From the NCBI RefSeq assembly GCF_003814875.1, contig NZ_RKQF01000001.1:5766001-5830000 (forward strand): a stretch of DNA of 64,000 bases, given 5' to 3'. This document shows positions 1 through 9,848 of this stretch, in pieces. The stretch comes from Streptomyces sp. Ag109_O5-1. GTDB taxonomy: Bacteria; Actinomycetota; Actinomycetes; Streptomycetales; Streptomycetaceae. Position 1 is the stretch's first letter; every line of letters begins with the position of its first letter. The notes under the pieces were generated by a model. That model had not been told where the DNA came from. It did not search any database and was given only the letters and a program-made list of their open reading frames with translations. Both the position numbers and the translations under genes were made by a program.

Positions 1-2
1 AC

Positions 3-521
3 GGCACCGGTCACCTGTCACCGTACAGCGACACGGTGAGCGCCCACCGGCCGCCGGCCGCGCCCCGCGACCTCACGGCGACCGCGGACGTCGGCGCGGC
101 CCTGCTGTCCTGGACGGTCAAGCCCGGGGACGGCACGGTGTACGCCTTCCACGTGTACCGGTCCACCACCCTGCCCGTGCGCACGACGGGCGAGCCGGTG
201 TCCTGCACCACGACCTACACCGAACTCTCCGACGGGTCACGGAAGTACAGCTGCACCGACGACTCGGCGGCGGAGGGCACCACGTACCACTACGTGGTGA
301 CGACGCAGGACCAGGCGTCCGCCGTCTCGCTCCCCTCCGGGACGGTCACCGTCATCACCTCGGAGTCGGACCGGCCGCCCGCCCAGGTGACCGGGCTGAC
401 CGCGACGGCCACCGAGTACGGCATCGAGCTGGACTGGGACGACAACACCGAGCCCGACCTGAAGCGGCCACGAGAAGGGCCCCGGCCTGCGGCCGGGGCC
501 CTGCCACGCGCGTGCTGCTAG
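3..521 (+). pseudogene. Fibronectin type III domain protein, 3' fragment (5' end outside window)
   Basis: The frame is open from the first base. It reads the end of one FnIII domain, then a second domain (roughly residues 17-120 of the visible part, with the VYR..TT and Y.Y.V.T.D patterns), and then the opening strand of a third one ending in DWDDNTEPDLKR. In such proteins this strand normally runs on into a full domain. Here it passes instead into low-complexity sequence that is the reverse of the hspR terminator, and it stops 4 bp inside the end of hspR. The gene is therefore probably truncated at its 3' end by a deletion. FnIII repeats of this type are typical of secreted actinomycete polysaccharidases and adhesive proteins, but no catalytic part is visible here, so the function is unknown. 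Confidence 0.7.
476..502 (-). terminator. Terminator of the dnaK-grpE-dnaJ-hspR operon
   Basis: A perfect 12-bp stem (476-487 with 491-502) closes a 3-nt loop, 16 nt past the hspR stop on the minus strand. A T-containing stretch follows the stem. The truncated plus-strand FnIII frame reads straight through it. Confidence 0.8.
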
Positions 522-973
522 TCCTTGGCCTTCTTCGGCCGCCACACCACCAGTGCGCTGGTCTGCTGGACCTCCTGGTACGGGACCAGATCGCGGCGGT
601 ACGAGGCGTGCACCGCCGCCTCCCGCTGCTGCATCGCGGCCGCCGCGCCGTCGACCGCCGCCTGGAGTTCGGCGACGCGCTGCTGGAGCGCGATGACCTG
701 GTTCTCCAGTTCGATGATGCGCTTGATGCCGGCCAGGTTGATGCCCTCGTCCTGCGACAACGCCTGCACCTGGCGGAGCAGTTCGATGTCGCGGGCCGAG
801 TAGCGGCGGCCCCGCCCGGCCGTGCGGTCCGGGGAGACCAGGCCGAGGCGGTCGTACTGGCGTAGCGTCTGCGGGTGCAGTCCGGAGAGCTGGGCCGCCA
901 CCGAGATGACGTAGACCGGGGTCTCCTCGGTCAGTTCATACGGGTTACGTCGACGGCCGTCCATCTCTGTCAT
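518..973 (-). CDS. hspR: HspR, MerR-family heat-shock repressor
   Basis: This 151-aa protein has a MerR-type winged helix-turn-helix at about residues 18-85 (PVYVISVAAQLSGLHPQTLR, then RRYSARDIELLRQVQ). A leucine-rich coiled coil follows (about 88-125), and the basic tail ends in RPKKAKD. HspR is known to bind HAIR inverted repeats together with DnaK as co-repressor and to shut off the dnaK operon when DnaK is free. It is the last gene of that operon, its start overlaps the dnaJ stop by 4 bp, and a strong terminator follows. Two HAIR sites upstream of dnaK complete the feedback loop. The family call is secure from motif plus context. Confidence 0.97.
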   Translation of the reverse strand: MTEMDGRRRNPYELTEETPVYVISVAAQLSGLHPQTLRQYDRLGLVSPDRTAGRGRRYSARDIELLRQVQALSQDEGINLAGIKRIIELENQVIALQQRVAELQAAVDGAAAAMQQREAAVHASYRRDLVPYQEVQQTSALVVWRPKKAKD

Positions 974-2148
974 GCTCCCTTCGCGGCCTCGAACAGCTCG
1001 GCCCGCGGGTCCTCGCCCGCGGTCGCCTCGCGATACGCCTCAAGTGCGTCACGAGCCTTCCCCGACAGGTCCTTGGGGACACTCACCTCGACGGTGACCA
1101 GGAGGTCGCCGCGGGTGCCGTCCTTGCGGACCGCGCCCTTGCCACGGGCGCGCATGGTGCGGCCGTTGGGCGTGCCCGGGGGCAGCTTCAGGGTGACCGG
1201 CGGTCCGCCCAGGGTGGGGACCCTGACCTCGCCGCCGAGGGTGGCCTCGGTGAAGGTCACCGGGACGGTCACCGTGAGGTTGTCGTCCTTGCGGCCGAAG
1301 ACCGGGTGGGTGTCCACGTGGACCATCACATAGAGGTCGCCGGCCGGGCCGCCGCGCTCGCCCGGCGCGCCCTTGCCGCGCAGCCGGATGCGCTGGCCGT
1401 CCGTCACCCCGGCGGGGATGCGGACCTGCATGGTCCGGGACGACTTGGCGCGGCCGCTGCCCTTGCAGTCCGGGCAGGGGTTCTCCGCGATCAGGCCGCG
1501 GCCCTTGCAGTCGGGGCAGGGGTCGGTGAGCGAGAAGCCGCCGCCGGATCCCCGTGCCACCTGGCCGGTGCCGACGCAGGTCGGGCACACCCGGGGTGTG
1601 CCGTTGGCGTCGCCGGTGCCCGAACAGGCCTTGCAGGGGGCCTGCGAGGACATCCGCAGCGGGACCGTGGCGCCCTCGATGGCCTCCGTGAAGCTGAGCG
1701 TGACCTCGGACTCGATGTCCTGGCCACGCCGGGGCTGGGTGCGCGCACCCGCGCCGCCGCCCCGGTTGAACAGGCCCCCCAGGACGTCACTGAAGCCGCC
1801 GCCGCCCCCGCCGAAGCCGCCCCCGCCCTGAGCGGTGCCCCCGAAGAGGTCGCCCAGGTCGAAGTTGAAGTTGCCGCCGCCCGCGCCCGGCCCGGGGCGG
1901 AAGCCGCCGTTGCCGAAGAGGGCGCGTGCCTCGTCGTACTCCTTGCGCTTCTTGGGGTCGCCGAGTATGTCGTTCGCCTCGGAGATCTCCTTGAAGCGAT
2001 CCTCGGCCTTGGCGTTGCCCTTGTTGGCGTCCGGGTGGAACTCGCGGGCGAGCTTCCGGTACGCCTTCTTGATCTCGGCCTCGGTGGCGTCCTTGGGGAC
2101 GCCGAGGACCTTGTAGTAGTCCTTCTCGATGAAGTCCTTGGTGCTCAT
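970..2148 (-). CDS. dnaJ: DnaJ co-chaperone (type I Hsp40)
   Basis: This 392-aa protein delivers unfolded clients to DnaK and stimulates its ATPase. The J domain is residues 8-75, with the HPD triad at 38-40. A Gly/Phe-rich linker follows at about 82-135. A zinc-binding region carries four CxxCxGxG-type repeats (CKACSGTG, CPTCVGTG, CPDCKGRG, CPDCKGSG). The C-terminal substrate-binding beta domains end near residue 370. It lies 36 bp downstream of grpE and overlaps hspR by 4 bp, so it is cotranscribed and under HspR control. Length and domain order are those of a full-length family member. Confidence 0.97.
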   Translation of the reverse strand: MSTKDFIEKDYYKVLGVPKDATEAEIKKAYRKLAREFHPDANKGNAKAEDRFKEISEANDILGDPKKRKEYDEARALFGNGGFRPGPGAGGGNFNFDLGDLFGGTAQGGGGFGGGGGGFSDVLGGLFNRGGGAGARTQPRRGQDIESEVTLSFTEAIEGATVPLRMSSQAPCKACSGTGDANGTPRVCPTCVGTGQVARGSGGGFSLTDPCPDCKGRGLIAENPCPDCKGSGRAKSSRTMQVRIPAGVTDGQRIRLRGKGAPGERGGPAGDLYVMVHVDTHPVFGRKDDNLTVTVPVTFTEATLGGEVRVPTLGGPPVTLKLPPGTPNGRTMRARGKGAVRKDGTRGDLLVTVEVSVPKDLSGKARDALEAYREATAGEDPRAELFEAAKGA

Positions 2149-2184
2149 CCCCGACGCCCCTCCTTCCGCGTGTTACCTACGACT

Positions 2185-2837
2185 TCAGCCCTCCTCAGGG
2201 CCGTTGTCCTTGTCGTCCCCGGCCGCGGAGGCCTCTTCGGCACCCTCGGCCTTCACCGGGGTGGCCCCCGGCTGCGGTTCGGCGACCGCCACCCGCGCGG
2301 GGCGGATGGTGCGCTCCCCGATGCGATACCCGGGCTGCAGAATCGCCACGCACGTCGTCTCGGTGACGTCCGGCGCGTAGCTGTGCATCAGCGCCTCGTG
2401 GATCGTCGGGTCGAAGGGCTCGCCCTCCTTGCCGAACTGCTGCAGGCCCATCTTCGCCGCGACCGTCTCCAGCGACTCGGCCACCGACTTGAAACCGCCG
2501 ACCAGTTCGCCGTGTTCCCGGGCGCGGCCGATGTCGTCGAGCACGGGCAGGAGTTCGGTCAGGAGGTTCGCGATGGCGATCTCCCGGACCGTGATCCGGT
2601 CGCGCTCCACCCGGCGGCGGTAGTTCTGGTACTCGGCCTGAAGGCGCTGGAGGTCCGCGGTGCGCTCGCCGAGCGCCGTGCGTACCTGGTCCAGCTGGGC
2701 CGTCAGACCGGCGACCTGTGCGCTTGCGTCCCCGGCCGGGGCCGCCCCCTGAGCGGGAGCGGCCTTCGGCTCGGCGTCGTCGGGGGTGGCGCCGGAGGGG
2801 ACGTCGGGCTTCTCTTCGAAGCCCGGGGTCTCCTCCG

Positions 2838-2841
<4 letters not shown>
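2185..2841 (-). CDS. grpE: GrpE nucleotide exchange factor
   Basis: This 218-aa protein releases ADP from DnaK. It has an acidic, Ala/Pro-rich N-terminus, then a long coiled-coil helix (about 45-110, with LQRLQAEYQNYRRRVERDR) and the C-terminal beta-wing (GFKSVAESLETVAAKMGLQQ to GYRIGERTIRPARV). It starts with GTG, whose bases overlap the dnaK TGA stop (GTGA), so it is translationally coupled to dnaK. The C-terminal tail after the wing is Ala/Glu-rich and disordered, which is usual in Streptomyces. Confidence 0.96.
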
Positions 2842-4673
<1,832 letters not shown>

Positions 4674-4692
4674 GGTGATTTCCTCCAGCTGA

Positions 4693-4713
4693 CTTGAGTG
4701 GAACGGACTCAAG
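4693..4713. promoter_or_regulatory. HAIR operator 1 (HspR binding site)
   Basis: An exact CTTGAGT-N7-ACTCAAG inverted repeat lies 20 bp upstream of the dnaK start codon. This is the consensus HAIR element of actinomycete HspR. Confidence 0.93.
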
Positions 4714-4744
4714 TGTGCATCAAGCCTGCCCCTGGGTCAACAGA

Positions 4745-4765
4745 CCTGAGTGGAGCAGACTCAAG
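4745..4765. promoter_or_regulatory. HAIR operator 2 (HspR binding site)
   Basis: CCTGAGT-N7-ACTCAAG has one mismatch to the HAIR consensus. It lies 52 bp (about five helical turns) from operator 1. On the minus strand a possible -35 (TTGACC) and a weak -10 (CACACT), 17 nt apart, lie between the two sites. Repressor on both sites would bracket this promoter. Confidence 0.88.
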
Positions 4766-4767
4766 TC

Positions 4768-5787
4768 TTATCCGTTCCTTACACGCAAGTGGCCGCTGAC
4801 CTGCACAGTCTCCGGCATCCGGGAGCCGTAGACAGGGATCCGAAGGAGTACGAGTACGGCGATCAGGGTGACGCCGGCGACCCAGGCGACGGTTGCGGAG
4901 GCGATCCAGCCGCCCTGCGCGAGCACCGCGACGAGCACCCCGGCGAAGGATCCGGCACCGAGGACGATCGTCGCCCCCGGCGAGCTGAGCCCCAGTCGCC
5001 GCAGCCGGTGCGCGAGATGGTCGGGCCCGCGCCGCAGCACCGGCCGCCCGGCGAGCAGCCGCGACAGGAGTACGACCACCACATCGGCGCTCGCGACGGC
5101 GGTGAGCGCGAACAGCACGCCCGCGCCGGCGACGGGGTCGTGCCCGGTCCGGGTGAACAGCGCGGCCGCGGCCAGCACGAACCCGGCGAACAGCGAACCG
5201 GTGGCGCCGAGGGCGATCCGCGCGGGATACCAGTTGTGCATCAGGAACCCGGTGAGCGCGGCCGCCAGCACGCTCAGCAGTACGGCGAGCCCGTCCATGA
5301 CCTCGACGGTGGCACAGGCACCGACCCCGAAGGCGGTGACCACGCCGACGGTCCCGGCGAGGCCGTCCGCATGGTCGAGCCCCTTGAAGGCGACGGCGAC
5401 GAAGGCGATCCACCCGACGGCGAGCACCCCGCCCCCGGCGCCGAACTCCCCGTACGGCACGACGCACGCGGCCGCCACGGCCGTACCGAACAGCAGGAAC
5501 CGCGTCTTGAGCCGCCACACGTCGGCGACCACCCCGAGCAGCGCCACGGCTCCCCCGGCGACCAGCAGCTCACCGACCCCGGTGCCGAGCGGGGCGACCC
5601 CGCTCCAGTCGCCGACGCCCGCGACCAGACAGGTGGCGCCGACGACGGCGAGCCCGCCCAGCGCCGGCACCGGCCGCACCCGCCTGCGGTCGACCAGCCC
5701 CAGCCGCAGGGCCGCCGGCCGGATCAGCGCGGAGAGGACGGCGGCTAGCAGCAGGGCGGTGGTGGCGGCGGCGATCCCATAGAGCAC
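4768..5787 (-). CDS. Degenerate MraY/WecA-like glycosyltransferase family 4 membrane protein
   Basis: This 339-aa polytopic protein has about ten hydrophobic segments. It keeps the WecA/TagO family architecture: VDRRRVRPVPALGGLA near residues 32-47, LDHADGLAG near 138-145, HNWYPARIALGATGSLF near 184-200 and HRLRRLGLS after that. These enzymes move GlcNAc-1-phosphate onto undecaprenyl phosphate at the inner membrane face. Two canonical aspartates look changed: the usual IDD is VAD (Ala88), and the usual MGDTGS is LGATGS (Ala195). It may therefore be catalytically altered or non-enzymatic. It runs toward the dnaK promoter but is probably a separate transcription unit. Confidence 0.75.
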   Translation of the reverse strand: MLYGIAAATTALLLAAVLSALIRPAALRLGLVDRRRVRPVPALGGLAVVGATCLVAGVGDWSGVAPLGTGVGELLVAGGAVALLGVVADVWRLKTRFLLFGTAVAAACVVPYGEFGAGGGVLAVGWIAFVAVAFKGLDHADGLAGTVGVVTAFGVGACATVEVMDGLAVLLSVLAAALTGFLMHNWYPARIALGATGSLFAGFVLAAAALFTRTGHDPVAGAGVLFALTAVASADVVVVLLSRLLAGRPVLRRGPDHLAHRLRRLGLSSPGATIVLGAGSFAGVLVAVLAQGGWIASATVAWVAGVTLIAVLVLLRIPVYGSRMPETVQVSGHLRVRNG

Positions 5788-5935
5788 AGGTCCAAATTAG
5801 ACCTTAATGTAACAATTCTGTACGAATAACACGATCGGGTTGGGAGGGAGCGCAGGCGGACCTCAGCGATCCAGATCACCCTGCCCCTGACTACAGTGCG
5901 AGTAAAGATGCGGGTAGTCTCAGAGGACTGCATAA

Positions 5936-5951
5936 GTTACCGCTTAGTAAT
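5936..5951. promoter_or_regulatory. Candidate operator upstream of the Fe-S oxidoreductase
   Basis: GTTACCGCTTAGTAAT contains TTAC-N6-GTAA inverted arms, 57 bp before the start codon in a relatively AT-rich stretch. The shape suits a TetR-type operator; no regulator gene is adjacent. Arms of 4-5 bp are short, so this is tentative. Confidence 0.35.
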
Positions 5952-6008
5952 TTCGGGAACCCTCGCGAAGAGACCCGAAGAGACCCCTCGCAGGCCCGAG
6001 GAGCCCCC

Positions 6009-8291
6009 ATGCAACTCGCCGCGATCATCGTGTCGCTGGTTCTGATCGTGGTCGGCGTGGCGTTGTTCGCCCGCGCCCTCCTGCAGATCTTCAACTTCAT
6101 GCGGCTCGGTCAGAACGTACCCGCCGGCACCCGTACCGACGAACCCGTCCAGCGGACCGTCACCGTGGTCAGGGAGTTCCTCGGCCACACCCGGATGAAC
6201 CGCTGGGGCATCGTCGGCGTGGCGCACTGGTTCGTCGCGGTCGGCTTCTTCTCCCTCCTGCTGACGATCGTCAACGCCATCGGCCAGCTGTTCCAGGCCG
6301 ACTGGATCCTGCCGGTCATCGGCGACTGGGCGCCGTACAACGTCTTCGTCGAGTTCATCGGCACGATGACGGTCCTCGGCATCCTCACGCTGATCGTCAT
6401 CCGCCAGCTGAGCAAGCCGAACCGGCCGGGCCGCAAGTCCCGCTTCGCCGGCTCCAACTTCGGCCAGGCGTACTTCGTCGAGACGGTCATCCTGATCGTC
6501 GGCGTCTGCATCTTCACGCTGCACGCCCTGGAGGGCGCCCAGCACCACGTGGACTCCTACGAGGCGTCGTTCTTCATCTCGTACCCGGTGGTCTCCTGGT
6601 TCCGGGGCATGGACGTCTCCACGCTCCAGAACCTCACCTACTTCTTCGCCGCCCTGAAGATCGCGACTTCCTTCATCTGGATGATCGTGGTCGCCCTGAA
6701 GACCGACATGGGTGTCGCCTGGCACCGCTTCCTGGCCTTCCCGAACATCTGGTTCAAGCGGAACGCGACGGGTGAGACCTCGCTGGGCGCCCTGCTCCCG
6801 ATGACCTCCGGCGGCAAGCCGATCAACTTCGAGGACCCGGGCGAGGACGACGTCTTCGGCGTCTCCCAGGTCGAGCAGTTCTCCTGGAAGGGCCTGCTGG
6901 ACTTCTCCACCTGCACCGAGTGCGGCCGCTGCCAGTCGCAGTGCCCCGCCTGGAACACCGGCAAGCCGCTCTCCCCCAAGCTGCTGATCATGTCCCTGCG
7001 GGACAACGCGCACGCCAAGGCGCCGTACCTGCTGGCCGGCGGCGGCAAGACCGCCGAGGGCGAGGAGAAGGGCTCCGAGGAGCAGCTCGCCGGGGTGCCC
7101 GCGGCCGCTCTCGCGGAGGCCGAGCGCCCGCTGATCGGCACCGCCGAGGAGAACGGCGTCATCGACCCGGACGTGCTGTGGTCCTGCACCACCTGCGGCG
7201 CCTGTGTCGAGCAGTGCCCGGTGGACATCGAGCACGTCGACCACATCGTGGACATGCGCCGCTACCAGGTGATGATCGAGTCCGCGTTCCCGTCCGAGGC
7301 GGGCACGATGCTCAAGAACCTGGAGAAGAAGGGCAACCCCTGGGGCCTGGCGAAGAAGCAGCGCCTGGAGTGGCTCAAGGAGGTCGACTTCGAGGTCCCG
7401 GTCGTCGGCAAGGACATCGAGGACCTCACCGAGGTCGAGTACCTCTACTGGGTCGGCTGCGCGGGCTCCCTGGAGGACCGCGCCAAGAAGACCACCAAGG
7501 CCTTCGCCGAGCTGCTGCACATCGCGGGCGTCAAGTTCGCGATCATGGGCGGCGACGAGAAGTGCACCGGCGACTCCGCCCGCCGCCTCGGCAACGAGCC
7601 CCTGTTCCAGGAGCTCGGCATGGAGAACGTGATGGCGCTGAACACGGCGTTCGGCGAGGAGCTGGACGACGACGGCAAGGTCACGGCGGAGTCGAAGAAG
7701 CCGAAGTCGGCGAAGAAGATCGTCGCCACCTGCCCGCACTGCCTCAACACCATCGGCAACGAGTACCCGCAGCTCGGCGGCGACTACGAGGTCATCCACC
7801 ACACCCAGCTGCTGCAGCACCTGGTGGACGAGGGCAAGCTGGTCCCGGTCACCCCGGTCGAGGGCATCATCACCTACCACGACCCCTGCTACCTGGGTCG
7901 CCACAACAAGATCTACACGCCTCCGCGCGAGATCATCGCCAGCGTCCCGGGCCTCAGGAACGAGGAGATGCACCGCCACAAGGAGCGCGGCTTCTGCTGT
8001 GGCGCCGGTGGTGCGCGGATGTGGATGGAAGAGCGGATCGGCAAGCGCATCAACAACGAGCGCGTCGACGAGGCCCTGTCGGTCAACCCCGACATCGTCT
8101 CCACCGCCTGCCCGTTCTGCCTGGTCATGCTCACCGACTCGGTCAACGGCAAGAAGAACGATGGCAAGGCCAAGGAGTCCATCCAGGTGGTGGACGTGGC
8201 CCAGCTGCTCCTCGACTCCGTCAGGACGCCGGTGGACCCGGCGGGCGCGGCGGAGGCGGAGAGCACGCCGGAGCCGGAGCCGGTGAAGTAA
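6009..8291 (+). CDS. Membrane-bound Fe-S heterodisulfide-reductase-like oxidoreductase (EtfD type)
   Basis: This 760-aa protein has five to six membrane helices (residues 1-240) resembling a cytochrome b-type NarI/HdrE region. Two 4Fe-4S ferredoxin motifs follow (CTECGRCQSQCP from residue 302, CTTCGACVEQCP from 393). Two cysteine-rich CCG-type domains come next (CPHCLNTIGNEYP, YHDPCYLGRHN, GFCCGAGG, CPFCLVML). The layout matches mycobacterial EtfD (Rv0338c), which passes electrons from electron-transfer flavoprotein, reduced by acyl-CoA dehydrogenases, to the quinone pool. That role is inferred from architecture. No etf or fad genes lie next to it. An RBS (GAGGAGCC) precedes the ATG, and a strong terminator follows. 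Confidence 0.85.
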   Translation: MQLAAIIVSLVLIVVGVALFARALLQIFNFMRLGQNVPAGTRTDEPVQRTVTVVREFLGHTRMNRWGIVGVAHWFVAVGFFSLLLTIVNAIGQLFQADWILPVIGDWAPYNVFVEFIGTMTVLGILTLIVIRQLSKPNRPGRKSRFAGSNFGQAYFVETVILIVGVCIFTLHALEGAQHHVDSYEASFFISYPVVSWFRGMDVSTLQNLTYFFAALKIATSFIWMIVVALKTDMGVAWHRFLAFPNIWFKRNATGETSLGALLPMTSGGKPINFEDPGEDDVFGVSQVEQFSWKGLLDFSTCTECGRCQSQCPAWNTGKPLSPKLLIMSLRDNAHAKAPYLLAGGGKTAEGEEKGSEEQLAGVPAAALAEAERPLIGTAEENGVIDPDVLWSCTTCGACVEQCPVDIEHVDHIVDMRRYQVMIESAFPSEAGTMLKNLEKKGNPWGLAKKQRLEWLKEVDFEVPVVGKDIEDLTEVEYLYWVGCAGSLEDRAKKTTKAFAELLHIAGVKFAIMGGDEKCTGDSARRLGNEPLFQELGMENVMALNTAFGEELDDDGKVTAESKKPKSAKKIVATCPHCLNTIGNEYPQLGGDYEVIHHTQLLQHLVDEGKLVPVTPVEGIITYHDPCYLGRHNKIYTPPREIIASVPGLRNEEMHRHKERGFCCGAGGARMWMEERIGKRINNERVDEALSVNPDIVSTACPFCLVMLTDSVNGKKNDGKAKESIQVVDVAQLLLDSVRTPVDPAGAAEAESTPEPEPVK

Positions 8292-8308
8292 CCCGTCCGT
8301 ACGCACGG

Positions 8309-8341
8309 AACGCCCCCGACCCACTGCGGGTCGGGGGCGTT
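8309..8341 (+). terminator. Intrinsic terminator after the EtfD-like gene
   Basis: A perfect 14-bp stem (8309-8322 with 8328-8341) closes a 5-nt loop, 17 nt after the stop, followed by CTGGTTTCTT. Confidence 0.92.
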
Positions 8342-8374
8342 CTGGTTTCTTCGGGGGCCTGCGGGGATAAGAGA

Positions 8375-8391
8375 TTGCTTGACTAAAGCAA
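8375..8391. promoter_or_regulatory. Inverted repeat at the P450/ferredoxin promoter
   Basis: TTGCTT-GACTA-AAGCAA is a perfect 6-bp-arm inverted repeat, 31 bp upstream of the P450 start. Size and spacing fit a MarR-type operator, and a MarR gene lies at the end of this operon. Confidence 0.5.
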
Positions 8392-8421
8392 CACACGGAA
8401 ATAGTCCCCCGAGGAGCCCCC

Positions 8422-9642
8422 ATGGCCGCGAACCAGCAGGACGAACCCCTGCGCTACCCCCTCCCCTCCCCCGGCCCGCTGACACCGCCCGCCGAGTGGC
8501 CGGAGTTACGGCAGAAGTGCCCCGTCGCCCCGGTGACGCTCCCCAGCGGCGACCGGGCGACCCTGCTCACCCGCTACGCGGACGTCAGGCTCGCCCTGTC
8601 CGACCCGCGGCTGAGCCGGGAGGGCCTGGCCCGGCCCGACGCGGCCCGGATCACCGCCAGCGAGTCGGGCAGCGTCTTCGACAGCCCGATGGCCCGCGCG
8701 CTCAACGCCGAGGGGCACGAGCGCTGGCGGCGGATGGTCGGCCGGTGGTTCACCGCCAAACGCATGCGGGCGCTGATCCCGAAGATCGAGGCGACGGCCG
8801 ACCGGCTCGTCGACGACATGGTGGCGCACGGACAGCCCGCCGACCTGGTGCCGTGGCTGGCCTTCCCGCTGCCCGTGTTCGTCATCTGCGACATGCTCGG
8901 CGTCCCGGAGCGCGACCGGGACGACTTCAAGCGGTGGTCGGACGCGTTCCTGAGCATCTCCAAGTACCCGACGGACGAGGTGAGGTCGGCGCAGACCCGG
9001 TTCGCCGAGTACATGTCCGGCCTGATCGAGGAGAAGCGACGGGATCCGCAGGACGACCTGATCAGCGAGCTGCTCGCGGCCACCGACGCCGAGGGCCGGC
9101 CGATGTCCGACCTCGCCCTGGCCGCCACCGGCCAGGCGCTGCTGCTCGCCGGGCACGAGACCACGGCCGGCTTCATCACCTCGATGACCGCCACCCTGCT
9201 GGCCGACCGGACGCGGTGGGAACGGCTGCTGAACGACCCCTCGCTGATCCGCTCCGCAGTGGAGGAGGTGCTCCGCCATGAGCCGCACGGCGGCTTCGGG
9301 ATGCTCCGTTACGTCCATGAGGACACCGAGGTGCCGAGCGGTGCGATGCTGCCCGGGGGCACCACGGTGGTGTGCAGCATGGCCGCGGCCAACCGGGACG
9401 CCGACGCCTTCGAGGACGCCGAGGACATGGACCTGGGCCGCTCCCCCAACGCGCACCTGACCTTCGGTGTGGGACCGCACTCCTGCCTGGGCCAGCCGCT
9501 CGCCCGCACCGAGATGCAGACGGTGCTCGGTGTGCTGCTGCGCCGCCTGCCCACCCTCGAACACGCCGTGGACCCCGCCGGCCTGCGCCGCCTAGAAGGC
9601 CAGCTCACCACACCGCTGGTTGAGCTCCCGGTGCGGTGGTGA
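8422..9642 (+). CDS. Cytochrome P450 (CYP)
   Basis: This 406-aa haem-thiolate monooxygenase has the I-helix oxygen-activation motif AGHETT, the K-helix EEVLRHEP (ExxR) and the haem loop FGVGPHSCLGQPLAR with axial Cys355. Size and motifs fit the soluble bacterial class (CYP105/107-like) that hydroxylates small molecules using ferredoxin electrons; the substrate is unknown. An RBS (GAGGAGCC) precedes the ATG. The stop overlaps the start of a 3Fe-4S ferredoxin gene (GTGA), so the two are coupled. Codon 29 (8506-8508) is TTA, the rare leucine codon read by the bldA tRNA, which suggests developmental timing of translation. No ferredoxin reductase is adjacent. Confidence 0.95.
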   Translation: MAANQQDEPLRYPLPSPGPLTPPAEWPELRQKCPVAPVTLPSGDRATLLTRYADVRLALSDPRLSREGLARPDAARITASESGSVFDSPMARALNAEGHERWRRMVGRWFTAKRMRALIPKIEATADRLVDDMVAHGQPADLVPWLAFPLPVFVICDMLGVPERDRDDFKRWSDAFLSISKYPTDEVRSAQTRFAEYMSGLIEEKRRDPQDDLISELLAATDAEGRPMSDLALAATGQALLLAGHETTAGFITSMTATLLADRTRWERLLNDPSLIRSAVEEVLRHEPHGGFGMLRYVHEDTEVPSGAMLPGGTTVVCSMAAANRDADAFEDAEDMDLGRSPNAHLTFGVGPHSCLGQPLARTEMQTVLGVLLRRLPTLEHAVDPAGLRRLEGQLTTPLVELPVRW

Positions 9643-9848
9643 GCGCCGTGGAGGTGACCGTCGACGAGGCGAAGTGCTGCGGTGCCGGGCAGTGCGTACT
9701 GATCGCGCCGGAGGTGTTCGACCAGCGGGACGAGGACGGCATCGTCGTCCTGCTGGCCGCCCAACCCGCCGAGCAGTGGCACCCGGCCGTGCGTGAGGCC
9801 GCGAGCGTCTGTCCGGCCGCCGCGATCCGGCTCACCGGGGGGTCATGA
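9639..9848 (+). CDS. 3Fe-4S ferredoxin, P450 partner
   Basis: This small acidic protein (69 aa) has the cluster ligands of P450-associated single-cluster ferredoxins: CCGAGQC near the N-terminus and CPAAAI near the C-terminus, with FDQRDEDG between. It would supply electrons to the P450 it overlaps. The GTG at 9639 shares four bases with the P450 stop; a second GTG three bases upstream is the alternative. Its end overlaps the convergent MarR gene by 6 bp, so both genes share their 3' boundary. Confidence 0.92.
   Translation: MSAVEVTVDEAKCCGAGQCVLIAPEVFDQRDEDGIVVLLAAQPAEQWHPAVREAASVCPAAAIRLTGGS

Noticed and set aside
4768..5787. Active WecA/TagO enzyme call
   Set aside because: Two aspartates that are canonical in active enzymes appear as alanine, so only a family-level call is made.
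5937..8423. Very long open frame (828 codons) on the minus strand opposite the EtfD-like gene
   Set aside because: It mirrors a gene with clear domains, reads as low-complexity Val/Asp/Leu/Arg sequence and has no family motif; an effect of high GC at third positions.
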